Positions 9,224-16,288 of a stretch of 64,000 nucleotides of DNA are shown piece after piece. Source of the stretch: Bacteroidales bacterium (GTDB taxonomy: Bacteria; Bacteroidota; Bacteroidia; Bacteroidales; JAADJA01); the NCBI GenBank assembly GCA_021740645.1, contig JAIOZL010000002.1:62001-126000 (forward strand). The letters run 5' to 3'. How positions within the stretch are numbered: the stretch's first letter is position 1; each line of letters opens with the position of its first letter. The translations under genes were made by a program, and so were the position numbers. The notes beneath the pieces were generated by a model. The model was not told the origin of the DNA and did no database searches. It worked only from the letters and a program-made list of their open reading frames with translations.

Positions 9224-9829
9224 ATGAAAGATTATTTGGAATTTAAAAAACAACCCCTGCCTAATCATGTAGAGAGGAGTTTTTTTGAAGCTTTAAAAAA
9301 GACCTCAGCCGAACATGGTTATACAGGATTTATGGCAAATACAAGGTTTTTGTATAGAAGAACAATGGACTATATATTGCAGGTGGTTTCAAAGCTGCTT
9401 CCTTACAGTGGAATAAAAGTATGGCTTCAGAAAAGGCGGGGTGTAAAAATTGGGAAAGGAGTACATATCGGACCCATGGTAACTATTGATGATGTGTATC
9501 CTAATTTTGTTAAAATTGAAGATGGCGTTTCTATTGCAGGCCAAAATTTTATTATCACCCATAATAAACCTTTGGCATATCATAAAAATCTTTCCCCGGC
9601 TTTTTTAGGCCCGGTCATTATTAAAAAAAATGCCTGGATTGCCATTGGTGTTACAATATTACCAGGAGTAACAATAGGCGAAGGCGCTATAGTTGCAGCA
9701 GGATCTGTGGTTACCAAGGACATTCCTCCCAATACATTATGGGGAGGAGTTCCCGCAAAACAAATCAGGGAATTTGATATGAAGGATGGAGTGCCTGTTG
9801 GGTTTAAAAAAACTAATTCAAGCAAGTAA
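9224..9829 (+). CDS. Left-handed beta-helix acyltransferase, copy 2 (WbbJ/maltose O-acetyltransferase-like)
   Basis: 201 aa. An N-terminal helical segment of ~70 residues precedes hexapeptide repeats starting at GVKIGKGVHIGP. ITHNKPLAYH supplies the likely catalytic His, and the fold closes with AAGSVVTKDIPPNT and GVPAKQIREF. This is the usual layout of acetyl-CoA-dependent sugar O-acetyltransferases. The stop codon shares one base with the start of the next gene (TAATG). The acceptor is probably a sugar in the polysaccharide made here, which is inference from context. Confidence 0.83.
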   Translation: MKDYLEFKKQPLPNHVERSFFEALKKTSAEHGYTGFMANTRFLYRRTMDYILQVVSKLLPYSGIKVWLQKRRGVKIGKGVHIGPMVTIDDVYPNFVKIEDGVSIAGQNFIITHNKPLAYHKNLSPAFLGPVIIKKNAWIAIGVTILPGVTIGEGAIVAAGSVVTKDIPPNTLWGGVPAKQIREFDMKDGVPVGFKKTNSSK

Positions 9830-10683
9830 TGACACTTGATTTTACCTTAAAAAAGTATCAACAAATAATTGAAAGTATAGCTGATTCAAAGTATAAGGTT
9901 GTTACTGTAAAAGATTACATTGAAAGTGATATTAAGCCATCAAACGCTATAATAATAAGGCACGATGTGGACCTTGATGCTGATTATCAGCTGCAATTTG
10001 CCAGGTTGGAATCGGATTTGGGCATCCACACATCATATTACTTCAGACATATTGAAAAAATTTATAAGCAACCGATAATTAATCAAATTTATGAACTCGG
10101 GCATGAGGTTGGTTATCATTATGAGGTAATTACTAAAGCTAAAGGAGATAAAAATAAAGCGATTGATTTATTCAAAAAGGAGTTGTCTGACTTTCAGCGT
10201 AACTGGCATACAAAAACCGTTTGCCCGCATGGAGGTTCGTTTGTTGAAAATGTTGATGGCTATGCGTTAAAAGATATTGTTAAGCTTATCCCTAAACTTT
10301 TATCCAAGACTTCTGTTTTTTCTAACTGGACAAACTTTAATATATGGAAGGAGAATAAATTCAGTGATTTTAAATTAACCGGTGATGCTTATGATTCAAT
10401 TGATTTTAGTGGAATTCTATATCTATCAGATACTGGAAGAAGTTGGGATAAAAAATATAAACGACTTGATAAAGTGGAGTCGTTAATTAATCCCCAATAC
10501 CACATTTCAAGTTCAAACGATATTATTAAACTTATTGGAAAAGGAGAAGTTGATAAAATCTATCTTCTGGTTCATTTTGAGCAGTGGAAAAATACTTTTT
10601 TAGACTGGCTTTCCTGGTACATAGCCCAACTTATCAGGAGGAATGGTAAGAAAATTATTTTCAAATTAAAAATGAAAAAATAG
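9829..10683 (+). CDS. NodB-fold polysaccharide deacetylase-like protein, DTGRSW-type copy 1
   Basis: 284 aa. RHDVDLDADY supplies the NodB-like Asp-Asp pair and GHEVGYHYE a metal-type His. The usual second His of NodB enzymes (HxxxxH) is not obvious, so activity may differ from a true deacetylase. The segment LYLSDTGRSWDKKY is shared almost unchanged with the protein at 14447-15220 (LYLTDTGRSWSGKF), marking both as one subfamily within the locus. It starts on the last base of the acyltransferase stop codon. Substrate unknown. Confidence 0.7.
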   Translation: MTLDFTLKKYQQIIESIADSKYKVVTVKDYIESDIKPSNAIIIRHDVDLDADYQLQFARLESDLGIHTSYYFRHIEKIYKQPIINQIYELGHEVGYHYEVITKAKGDKNKAIDLFKKELSDFQRNWHTKTVCPHGGSFVENVDGYALKDIVKLIPKLLSKTSVFSNWTNFNIWKENKFSDFKLTGDAYDSIDFSGILYLSDTGRSWDKKYKRLDKVESLINPQYHISSSNDIIKLIGKGEVDKIYLLVHFEQWKNTFLDWLSWYIAQLIRRNGKKIIFKLKMKK

Positions 10684-10692
10684 CTCCACTTA

Positions 10693-11652
10693 TTGCAAAA
10701 TAGAGGGAAAAAATATTGTTTAATTACCAATGATGTTGAAACGACATCATTATGGAATCATTGCCTGAGTGACCAAACAGGGGAAAAGGTACTTAAGGAA
10801 GGAATGCCTGTTTTGCTTGAATTATACAGAAAGTATAATATTAAAGCCACATTTTACTTCACAGGTCATATTGCAAAGCTTTATCCAGATGTTGTTCGAA
10901 TGATTATTCCTGATGGCCATGAGGTGGGATGTCATGGACTAACCCACGAATCTGATAAGGCATTTGATAAACTTAGTTATCGAGACCAGGTGGATCATTT
11001 AATAAGGTCGAAAGGGATACTCGAATCAATTTCTAATACTAAAGTAGTATCATTTAGGGCTCCCGCACTAAGGGTAAATGAAGATACCCCCAAAGCACTA
11101 GCAGAAACCGGCTTCTTAATTGACAGCTCTGTCGCCCCTCAGAGAATGGATATGTTTTTATCATTTGGTTCAGTTAACAAACTTAAATGGTTTACTGCGC
11201 CCCGAAATCACTATTTTACAAAAGAGAATAATCTTGCCAGGCGCGGAAATGGAAACATTTTTGAAATACCGATTTTAGCCGCTGGCCTTCCATATACCGG
11301 TACTATGATGAGGATATCCCCATCAATTACTCATATTGTTAAACACATGCTTGTCTGGGAAACTTCAGTATTGAAAAGACCGTTAGTGTTTTTAATCCAT
11401 CCTAATGAACTTATTGAAGAAGAAATTATTGGTGGCAGAATTCAGAGAAGAGCGAATAACTATTTTGCATACTTACTTGGAGACAAGCTAAGATATTATA
11501 TTAAACTCAGAAATTTGGGGAAAAAAGCAATCCCTCTGTTCGAATCTCATCTATCATACTTAAGCAAGAAAAACTATTGCTTTGTTACAGCTAAAGATTA
11601 CTACGAATTAAATAAAACAAAATCGAATGAAACAATTAGTCAGGAAAGTTAA
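10693..11652 (+). CDS. Polysaccharide deacetylase (NodB homology domain)
   Basis: 319 aa. It carries the complete NodB set: NDVE near the N-terminus, HGLTH with the two metal histidines, SFRAPALR as the Arg motif, and a late HPNEL. These enzymes use a divalent metal to N-deacetylate GlcNAc or MurNAc in cell-wall or surface polymers. No signal peptide is visible, so it probably works on a cytoplasmic precursor. The start is TTG at 10693, 9 bp after the preceding stop, with no upstream ATG in frame. Its end overlaps the FabH-like gene by 26 bp. Confidence 0.85.
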   Translation: MQNRGKKYCLITNDVETTSLWNHCLSDQTGEKVLKEGMPVLLELYRKYNIKATFYFTGHIAKLYPDVVRMIIPDGHEVGCHGLTHESDKAFDKLSYRDQVDHLIRSKGILESISNTKVVSFRAPALRVNEDTPKALAETGFLIDSSVAPQRMDMFLSFGSVNKLKWFTAPRNHYFTKENNLARRGNGNIFEIPILAAGLPYTGTMMRISPSITHIVKHMLVWETSVLKRPLVFLIHPNELIEEEIIGGRIQRRANNYFAYLLGDKLRYYIKLRNLGKKAIPLFESHLSYLSKKNYCFVTAKDYYELNKTKSNETISQES

Positions 11653-12628
11653 AATTATTGGAACCGGATCATATGTCCCTGAGAAAATTTATACTAATAA
11701 ATATCTTGAGACACTTGTTGATACAAACGATGAGTGGATTCAAAAAACACTTGGTATAAAGGAAAGAAGAATTGCGGCAGATAACGAGGCTACAAGTGAT
11801 TTAGCGTGGCGTGCAGGATATAATGCAATTATTAATTCAGGGTTAACTAAGGATGATATTGATTTAATCATTGTCGCTACTTCTTCACCTGATAGATTAG
11901 CTCCGTCAACAGCTGCAATTACACAACATAAATTACAAGCCTATAACTCTGTGGCTTTTGATATTTCGGCGGTTTGCTCAGGGTTTTTATACGGCATGTC
12001 GGTAGCATCTCAGTTTATTGCAAGTGGGGTTTATGACAATGTATTAGTTATAGGAGCGGATACCTTTTCAAAAATTACCGATTGGACGAGAAGGGATTGT
12101 GTGTTTTTTGGTGATGGTGGAGGTGCTGCTGTGTTATCCTCGGCAAATATTAACGAAGGATTTATCGCTTTTCGTTTATATACAGATGGACGGGGTCATG
12201 ATAGTTTTACTGTTCCTGCTGGCGGATCTGAGATGCCTTGCACTAAGGAAACTTTAGACAGAGGTCTTCATTACTTCAAAATGGATGGCCGAGCAGTATA
12301 TAAAACTGGCACCAAGGTACTTCCAAAAGCAATATTTCAGGTGTTAAGCGATACGGGACTTACAATTGAGGATATAGATTTACTAATTCCACACCAACCG
12401 AGTATTGGGATTTTAAGGGAAACTGCAAGGATAATAAATCTTCCTTTTGAAAAGGTAATGACTAATATGGATCGTTATGCAAATACATCCGGGGCTACTA
12501 TTCCTTTAATTTTAGATGAAGTAAATAGGGAAGGGCGAATTAAAAATGGAAGCAATATATTATTTGCAGCTGTTGGAAGTGGTTGGACATATGGAGCATC
12601 AATAATTAAATGGTCGCAAGGGAAATAA
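11627..12628 (+). CDS. 3-oxoacyl-ACP synthase III (FabH-like) in a polysaccharide locus
   Basis: 333 aa. The thiolase-fold triad is intact: Cys117 in DISAVCSGF, His256 in IPHQPS, Asn286 in YANTSGA. FabH condenses an acyl-CoA starter with malonyl-ACP. Its position inside a glycan cluster, beside a FabG-like SDR and two acyltransferases, suggests it makes a dedicated acyl group rather than serving housekeeping lipid synthesis; that is inference. The ATG at 11627 overlaps the deacetylase gene by 26 bp. It could be a second copy of fabH, but the usual fabH neighbours (plsX, fabD) are absent. Confidence 0.85.
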   Translation: MKQLVRKVKIIGTGSYVPEKIYTNKYLETLVDTNDEWIQKTLGIKERRIAADNEATSDLAWRAGYNAIINSGLTKDDIDLIIVATSSPDRLAPSTAAITQHKLQAYNSVAFDISAVCSGFLYGMSVASQFIASGVYDNVLVIGADTFSKITDWTRRDCVFFGDGGGAAVLSSANINEGFIAFRLYTDGRGHDSFTVPAGGSEMPCTKETLDRGLHYFKMDGRAVYKTGTKVLPKAIFQVLSDTGLTIEDIDLLIPHQPSIGILRETARIINLPFEKVMTNMDRYANTSGATIPLILDEVNREGRIKNGSNILFAAVGSGWTYGASIIKWSQGK

Positions 12629-12643
12629 AATAATCGATAGAGA

Positions 12644-13732
12644 TTGAATTACTTAATTGACATAGGTCATCCTGCCCATGTCCACTTATTTCGAAATTTA
12701 TATTTTCGCTTAAAGGAAAGTGGTCATAAGGTTATAGTAACCACTAAAAACATTCCATCCGCAGTAAAATTACTTGAGCAATATAAAATTGATTTTATTG
12801 GGATAGGTGCAAAAGCTGATGGTCTTTTTAATAAATTTTTAAAGCAGTTTTTTTTCACAAGACAGTTAATAAAAATTATTAAGAAGGAAAAAATCGATAT
12901 TACCCTGGGTGTTTCCATAACAATAAGCCATGCTTCACTATTTACCCGGTCTAAAAGCATTGTTTTTGATGATGATGATTTTAATGCAACCCCACTCTTT
13001 GCTTTATCAAGCCATCTATTTGCTAATAATGTGTTAGTACCCGACTGCTGTAAAACCATGTCACTAAAAAAAATTAAAAAATATCCGGGATATCATGAAC
13101 TTGCCTATTTACATCCAAAAATTTTTCAACCGGATGAATCAATCTGGCAGGAAATGGGATTACAAGTAGGAGATCCTTATTTCGTGTTAAGATTTAATTC
13201 ATTTAAGGCACATCATGATATAAAAGCTTCTGGACTATCTGATGATAATAAGCAGTTTTTGATTAAAATACTGAGCAAAGCTGGTAGGGTTTTTATTTCA
13301 GGAGAGGATGAATTGATACCTGAATTTAGAAATTACAAGCTTCCTGTTCCCCTTGAAAAAATTCACTCTGTATTATATTATGCTACTTTTTTAGTGAGTG
13401 ATAGTCAAACCATGACTTCCGAAGCAGCAGTATTGGGAACCCCTTCCTTGAGGTTAAACAGCTTTGTGGGTAAAATTTCGTATCTAAAAGAACAAGAGGA
13501 AAAATATGGGCTAACCTATGGATTTTACCCTTATCAGTTTAATGAATTGGTAAATAAGATTGAAGAACTCTTATCTTATAAGGACTTAAATGAAACCTGG
13601 AAAAAGAAAAGAGCCCTTATGCACAAAGACAAAATCGATGTAACAGCTTTTTTTGTGTGGTTTTTTGAAAATTATCCTTCCAGTGTTGATACTATGAAAA
13701 AAGAACCGGATTATGCGTACAACTTTTTATAG
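12644..13732 (+). CDS. DUF354 family protein (GT-B-like), second copy
   Basis: 362 aa, a paralogue of the protein at 2780-3865. It shares the N-terminal DIGHPAHVHLF, LRFNSFKAHHDI, VPLEKIHSVL and a SEAAVLGTP donor-site-like loop. The two copies lie ~9 kb apart and are clearly diverged, so they may process two different sugars or two steps. Function is unproven; the fold suggests glycosyl transfer or sugar-nucleotide epimerisation. The start is TTG at 12644, 15 bp after the FabH-like stop. It is the last gene before a 276-bp stretch that holds only a short inverted repeat. Confidence 0.8.
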   Translation: MNYLIDIGHPAHVHLFRNLYFRLKESGHKVIVTTKNIPSAVKLLEQYKIDFIGIGAKADGLFNKFLKQFFFTRQLIKIIKKEKIDITLGVSITISHASLFTRSKSIVFDDDDFNATPLFALSSHLFANNVLVPDCCKTMSLKKIKKYPGYHELAYLHPKIFQPDESIWQEMGLQVGDPYFVLRFNSFKAHHDIKASGLSDDNKQFLIKILSKAGRVFISGEDELIPEFRNYKLPVPLEKIHSVLYYATFLVSDSQTMTSEAAVLGTPSLRLNSFVGKISYLKEQEEKYGLTYGFYPYQFNELVNKIEELLSYKDLNETWKKKRALMHKDKIDVTAFFVWFFENYPSSVDTMKKEPDYAYNFL

Positions 13733-13839
13733 ATTGCCCTTGAGGTTGACGGATAAAAGAGGCTAAAAACCTGCTGCTGATTTTAGCAAATAAACACTAA
13801 GAGAATCTTCCAAAATAATTTCTCTAATAAGCTGGTGAA

Positions 13840-13917
13840 TCATCGGATGACTGAAAGTGCTGATTGCTGCAATAGGAAAATTCGATACCCATTTTATATT
13901 TATAAGTCATCCGATGA
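13840..13917. repeat. 78-bp unit bounded by perfect 13-bp inverted repeats
   Basis: TCATCGGATGACT at 13840-13852 is matched by its exact reverse complement AGTCATCCGATGA at 13905-13917, with 52 bp between. The unit sits in the gap between the DUF354 and VanZ-like genes and has no coding content. The same half-site (GTCATCGGATG) recurs in a tight hairpin before menD at 50652-50678. This fits a small dispersed palindromic or MITE-like repeat, or a long-loop structure. The rest of the gap (13733-14008) shows nothing else recognisable. Confidence 0.5.
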
Positions 13918-14008
13918 ATAGTTTAAGTTATTTTGAAAGTATTATTATGTAAATTACAATTTGGGAATCAGATTCCAATATTGTAATATTTTCTCTGGAA
14001 AAATACAG

Positions 14009-14419
14009 ATGCATATAAAAGTAGTTTCTGAGTGGTTTAGTGCTACACGGATTAAAACCCTGTTTATCGGCTATACTATTTTATTATTTCTATTAGCCAT
14101 ATTGCCAATCAACAGTTCCGGATCAGCCATCAATCACACCTTTGTGGTTTCTATTAGATTGGATTATTTATTGCATTGTGTTGTTTTTATCCCCTGGATG
14201 CTGTTGTTGTGGAAATGGACCGGAGTGAATTTCCGGATTAGTTTAGGGCGATCGGTCTTATTTATCCTGTTGAGTTTACTGTTCGCCATGTGCAATGAAG
14301 GGGTGCAATACTTTTTACCCTATCGTGCTTTTAATATCAATGATCTGCTCGCTAACGGATTAGGTGTGTTGATCGGGGCGGTGGTTTTTATCTCAAAACA
14401 GAATCAAATTTATTGCTAA
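14009..14419 (+). CDS. VanZ-like membrane protein
   Basis: 136 aa from ATG 14009; a TTG at 13961 would add 16 residues. About four hydrophobic segments are visible. The conserved VanZ features are RLDYLLHCVVF, the acidic/Gln pair in CNEGVQYFLP, and the FNINDLLANGLGVLIGA tail. VanZ-family proteins are small membrane proteins of mostly unknown role; VanZ itself gives low-level teicoplanin resistance. The gene is noticeably GC-richer than its neighbours in the locus (for example GATCGGGGCGGTGG near 14370), so it may have a separate history. Confidence 0.75.
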   Translation: MHIKVVSEWFSATRIKTLFIGYTILLFLLAILPINSSGSAINHTFVVSIRLDYLLHCVVFIPWMLLLWKWTGVNFRISLGRSVLFILLSLLFAMCNEGVQYFLPYRAFNINDLLANGLGVLIGAVVFISKQNQIYC

Positions 14420-14446
14420 ATACTGTTAAATAACTAATTATTAAAT

Positions 14447-15220
14447 TTGCATCAATTGGATTTTACTTTTAATAGCTATTATAGATTAATTGACCAATTA
14501 ATAGAAGCTGGGTATTCTTTTCAAACAATAAGTGAGTTTTTAAAACATCCCCATAAAAAGGTAGTCCTTCTTCGGCATGATGTTGAGGCAAGATATCCTA
14601 ATGCACTTCTATTTGCTCAATTTCAATATCAGCATAGTATTAAAGGAACATATTATTTCAGGTTTTTAAAAAATCATTATGATTCCGGAATTATTAAAGA
14701 GATCGCGGCCTTAGGCCATGAAATTGGATATCATTATGATGATTTAAGTTATACTAAAGGAGAATATGAGGCGGCAATAGAAAGATTTCAAAAAAATCTG
14801 AATACGCTTCGAGAGATAGCTCCAGTCAAAACTATTTGTATGGAGGGCGCTCCTGCATCAAAACATGACAATAGGGACTTGTGGAATAAATATAACTTTT
14901 CCGATTACCAAATTGAAAGTGAGCCTTACTTAAGTTTGGATTTTTCTCAAATTTTATACTTGACTGATACAGGAAGGTCGTGGAGCGGGAAATTCAGTGT
15001 AAGGGATAAATCAACAGAAATTATTGGGGGAAATAAAAGCTCATATAAAACTACCGGTGATATTATCAATGCTTTATCTAATAATAACTTTCCGAATGCA
15101 GCAATGCTAACATTTCATCCCCAGAGATGGAATAATAGTTTAATTCCATGGACAGCCGAGTTTGTTTTACAAAACATTAAAAACCAGCTTAAAAAAATAG
15201 TAATTTCACTAGGAGAATGA
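14447..15220 (+). CDS. NodB-fold polysaccharide deacetylase-like protein, DTGRSW-type copy 2
   Basis: 257 aa, a paralogue of the protein at 9829. LRHDVEARYPNALLF replaces RHDVDLDADY, GHEIGYHYDD carries the His, and LYLTDTGRSWSGKF is the shared subfamily motif. The HDVE pattern resembles true deacetylase active sites. The annotated start is TTG at 14447, but a promoter-like TAAATTTG covers 14442-14449 and a second TTG at 14456 matches the paralogue's N-terminus better, so the start is uncertain. The stop overlaps the FemAB start by 4 bp (ATGA), linking the two products. Confidence 0.7.
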   Translation: MHQLDFTFNSYYRLIDQLIEAGYSFQTISEFLKHPHKKVVLLRHDVEARYPNALLFAQFQYQHSIKGTYYFRFLKNHYDSGIIKEIAALGHEIGYHYDDLSYTKGEYEAAIERFQKNLNTLREIAPVKTICMEGAPASKHDNRDLWNKYNFSDYQIESEPYLSLDFSQILYLTDTGRSWSGKFSVRDKSTEIIGGNKSSYKTTGDIINALSNNNFPNAAMLTFHPQRWNNSLIPWTAEFVLQNIKNQLKKIVISLGE

Positions 15221-16248
15221 ATTATAAAGTAATTTCAAAATACCAAAATATTAAATTAACAGAATGGGACAATTTTGTTGGTCTTAATCCTAATGGTACA
15301 GTATTTCAATCCTCTGAAATGATGGAATTATTTAATAAAACGCATAATTATCAACCTGTTCCTATTTGTGTTTTAATAGACAATAAAATTGTTGGGGTTA
15401 TTTTAGGAGTTATAATTAAGGAGTATTCCGGTCCTCTTGGATTTTTTTCTTCACGAACTGTGGTTTATGGTGGTCCTTTAACTGATCCATTTATAAAAGA
15501 CACTGAGAGGGTAATTGATTTATTAATCAATGAGTTAATAAGTAAAGTAAAAAATCGATCTATATTTATACAATTCAGGAATTTTTCTGATCAATCAAAC
15601 TTTATCCCCATATTCAATAAATATGGGTTTAATTTTATGGAGAGGCTAAACTATTTAGTGGATACAACTTCTGAAAAACTTGTTAAGAAAAGAATGAGTA
15701 ATAGTAAATTAAGACAGGTAAGAAAAGGCCTTGAGACAGGAGTTGAAATCAGGACCCCTGAAAATGAGAAGGAAGTAAAATCATTATATCAAATATTATC
15801 TACCCTTTACAAGAAAAAAGTAAAAAAACCATTACCCAACTATTCTTTTTTCAAAAATTTTTATGAACAATCAAAAAAAGGGAAGCTGGGTGAGATCCTC
15901 TTAGTTTTGTTTGAAAAGAAAGTTATTGGTGGAATTGTTTCCCCTGTATTCAGGGATAAAACCATCTACGAATGGTACGTTTGCGGCCTCGACCAGGAAT
16001 ACAAACACCTCTACCCCAGCGTACTGGCCACTTGGGCGGCAATGGATTATGCCCTGAAAAACAATATCCAGGCCTTCGACTTTATGGGGGTTGGGGTTCC
16101 TGATAAAGATTACGGGGTGAGGGAATTTAAATCAAAATTCGGGGGAGAATTGGTGAACTATGGCCGGTTTGGGCGGATTAATAATAAGTTTTTGTATGCC
16201 ATAACCGAGGTGGGCTTTAATGTTTTAGCCCTGATGAAAAAAATATAA
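15217..16248 (+). CDS. FemAB/GNAT-type aminoacyl- or acyltransferase
   Basis: 343 aa. The layout is that of the FemAB-like double-GNAT family: an N-terminal GNAT half with VFQSSEMMELF, then a C-terminal half with YEWYVCGLDQEY and FDFMGVGVPDKDYGVREFKSKFGGE. Family members add amino acids from aminoacyl-tRNA to peptidoglycan precursors or act in exopolysaccharide systems. Here it may put an aminoacyl group on a sugar amine, working with the DTGRSW-type protein it overlaps by 4 bp. The first ~745 bases are AT-rich like the cassette to the left, while the last ~290 (from about 15960) are clearly GC-richer, as if the gene were a recombinant. Confidence 0.75.
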   Translation: MNYKVISKYQNIKLTEWDNFVGLNPNGTVFQSSEMMELFNKTHNYQPVPICVLIDNKIVGVILGVIIKEYSGPLGFFSSRTVVYGGPLTDPFIKDTERVIDLLINELISKVKNRSIFIQFRNFSDQSNFIPIFNKYGFNFMERLNYLVDTTSEKLVKKRMSNSKLRQVRKGLETGVEIRTPENEKEVKSLYQILSTLYKKKVKKPLPNYSFFKNFYEQSKKGKLGEILLVLFEKKVIGGIVSPVFRDKTIYEWYVCGLDQEYKHLYPSVLATWAAMDYALKNNIQAFDFMGVGVPDKDYGVREFKSKFGGELVNYGRFGRINNKFLYAITEVGFNVLALMKKI

Positions 16249-16288
16249 GTATTTTTAAAATGGATTTTCCTATTTTTAGTAAAGCGAT

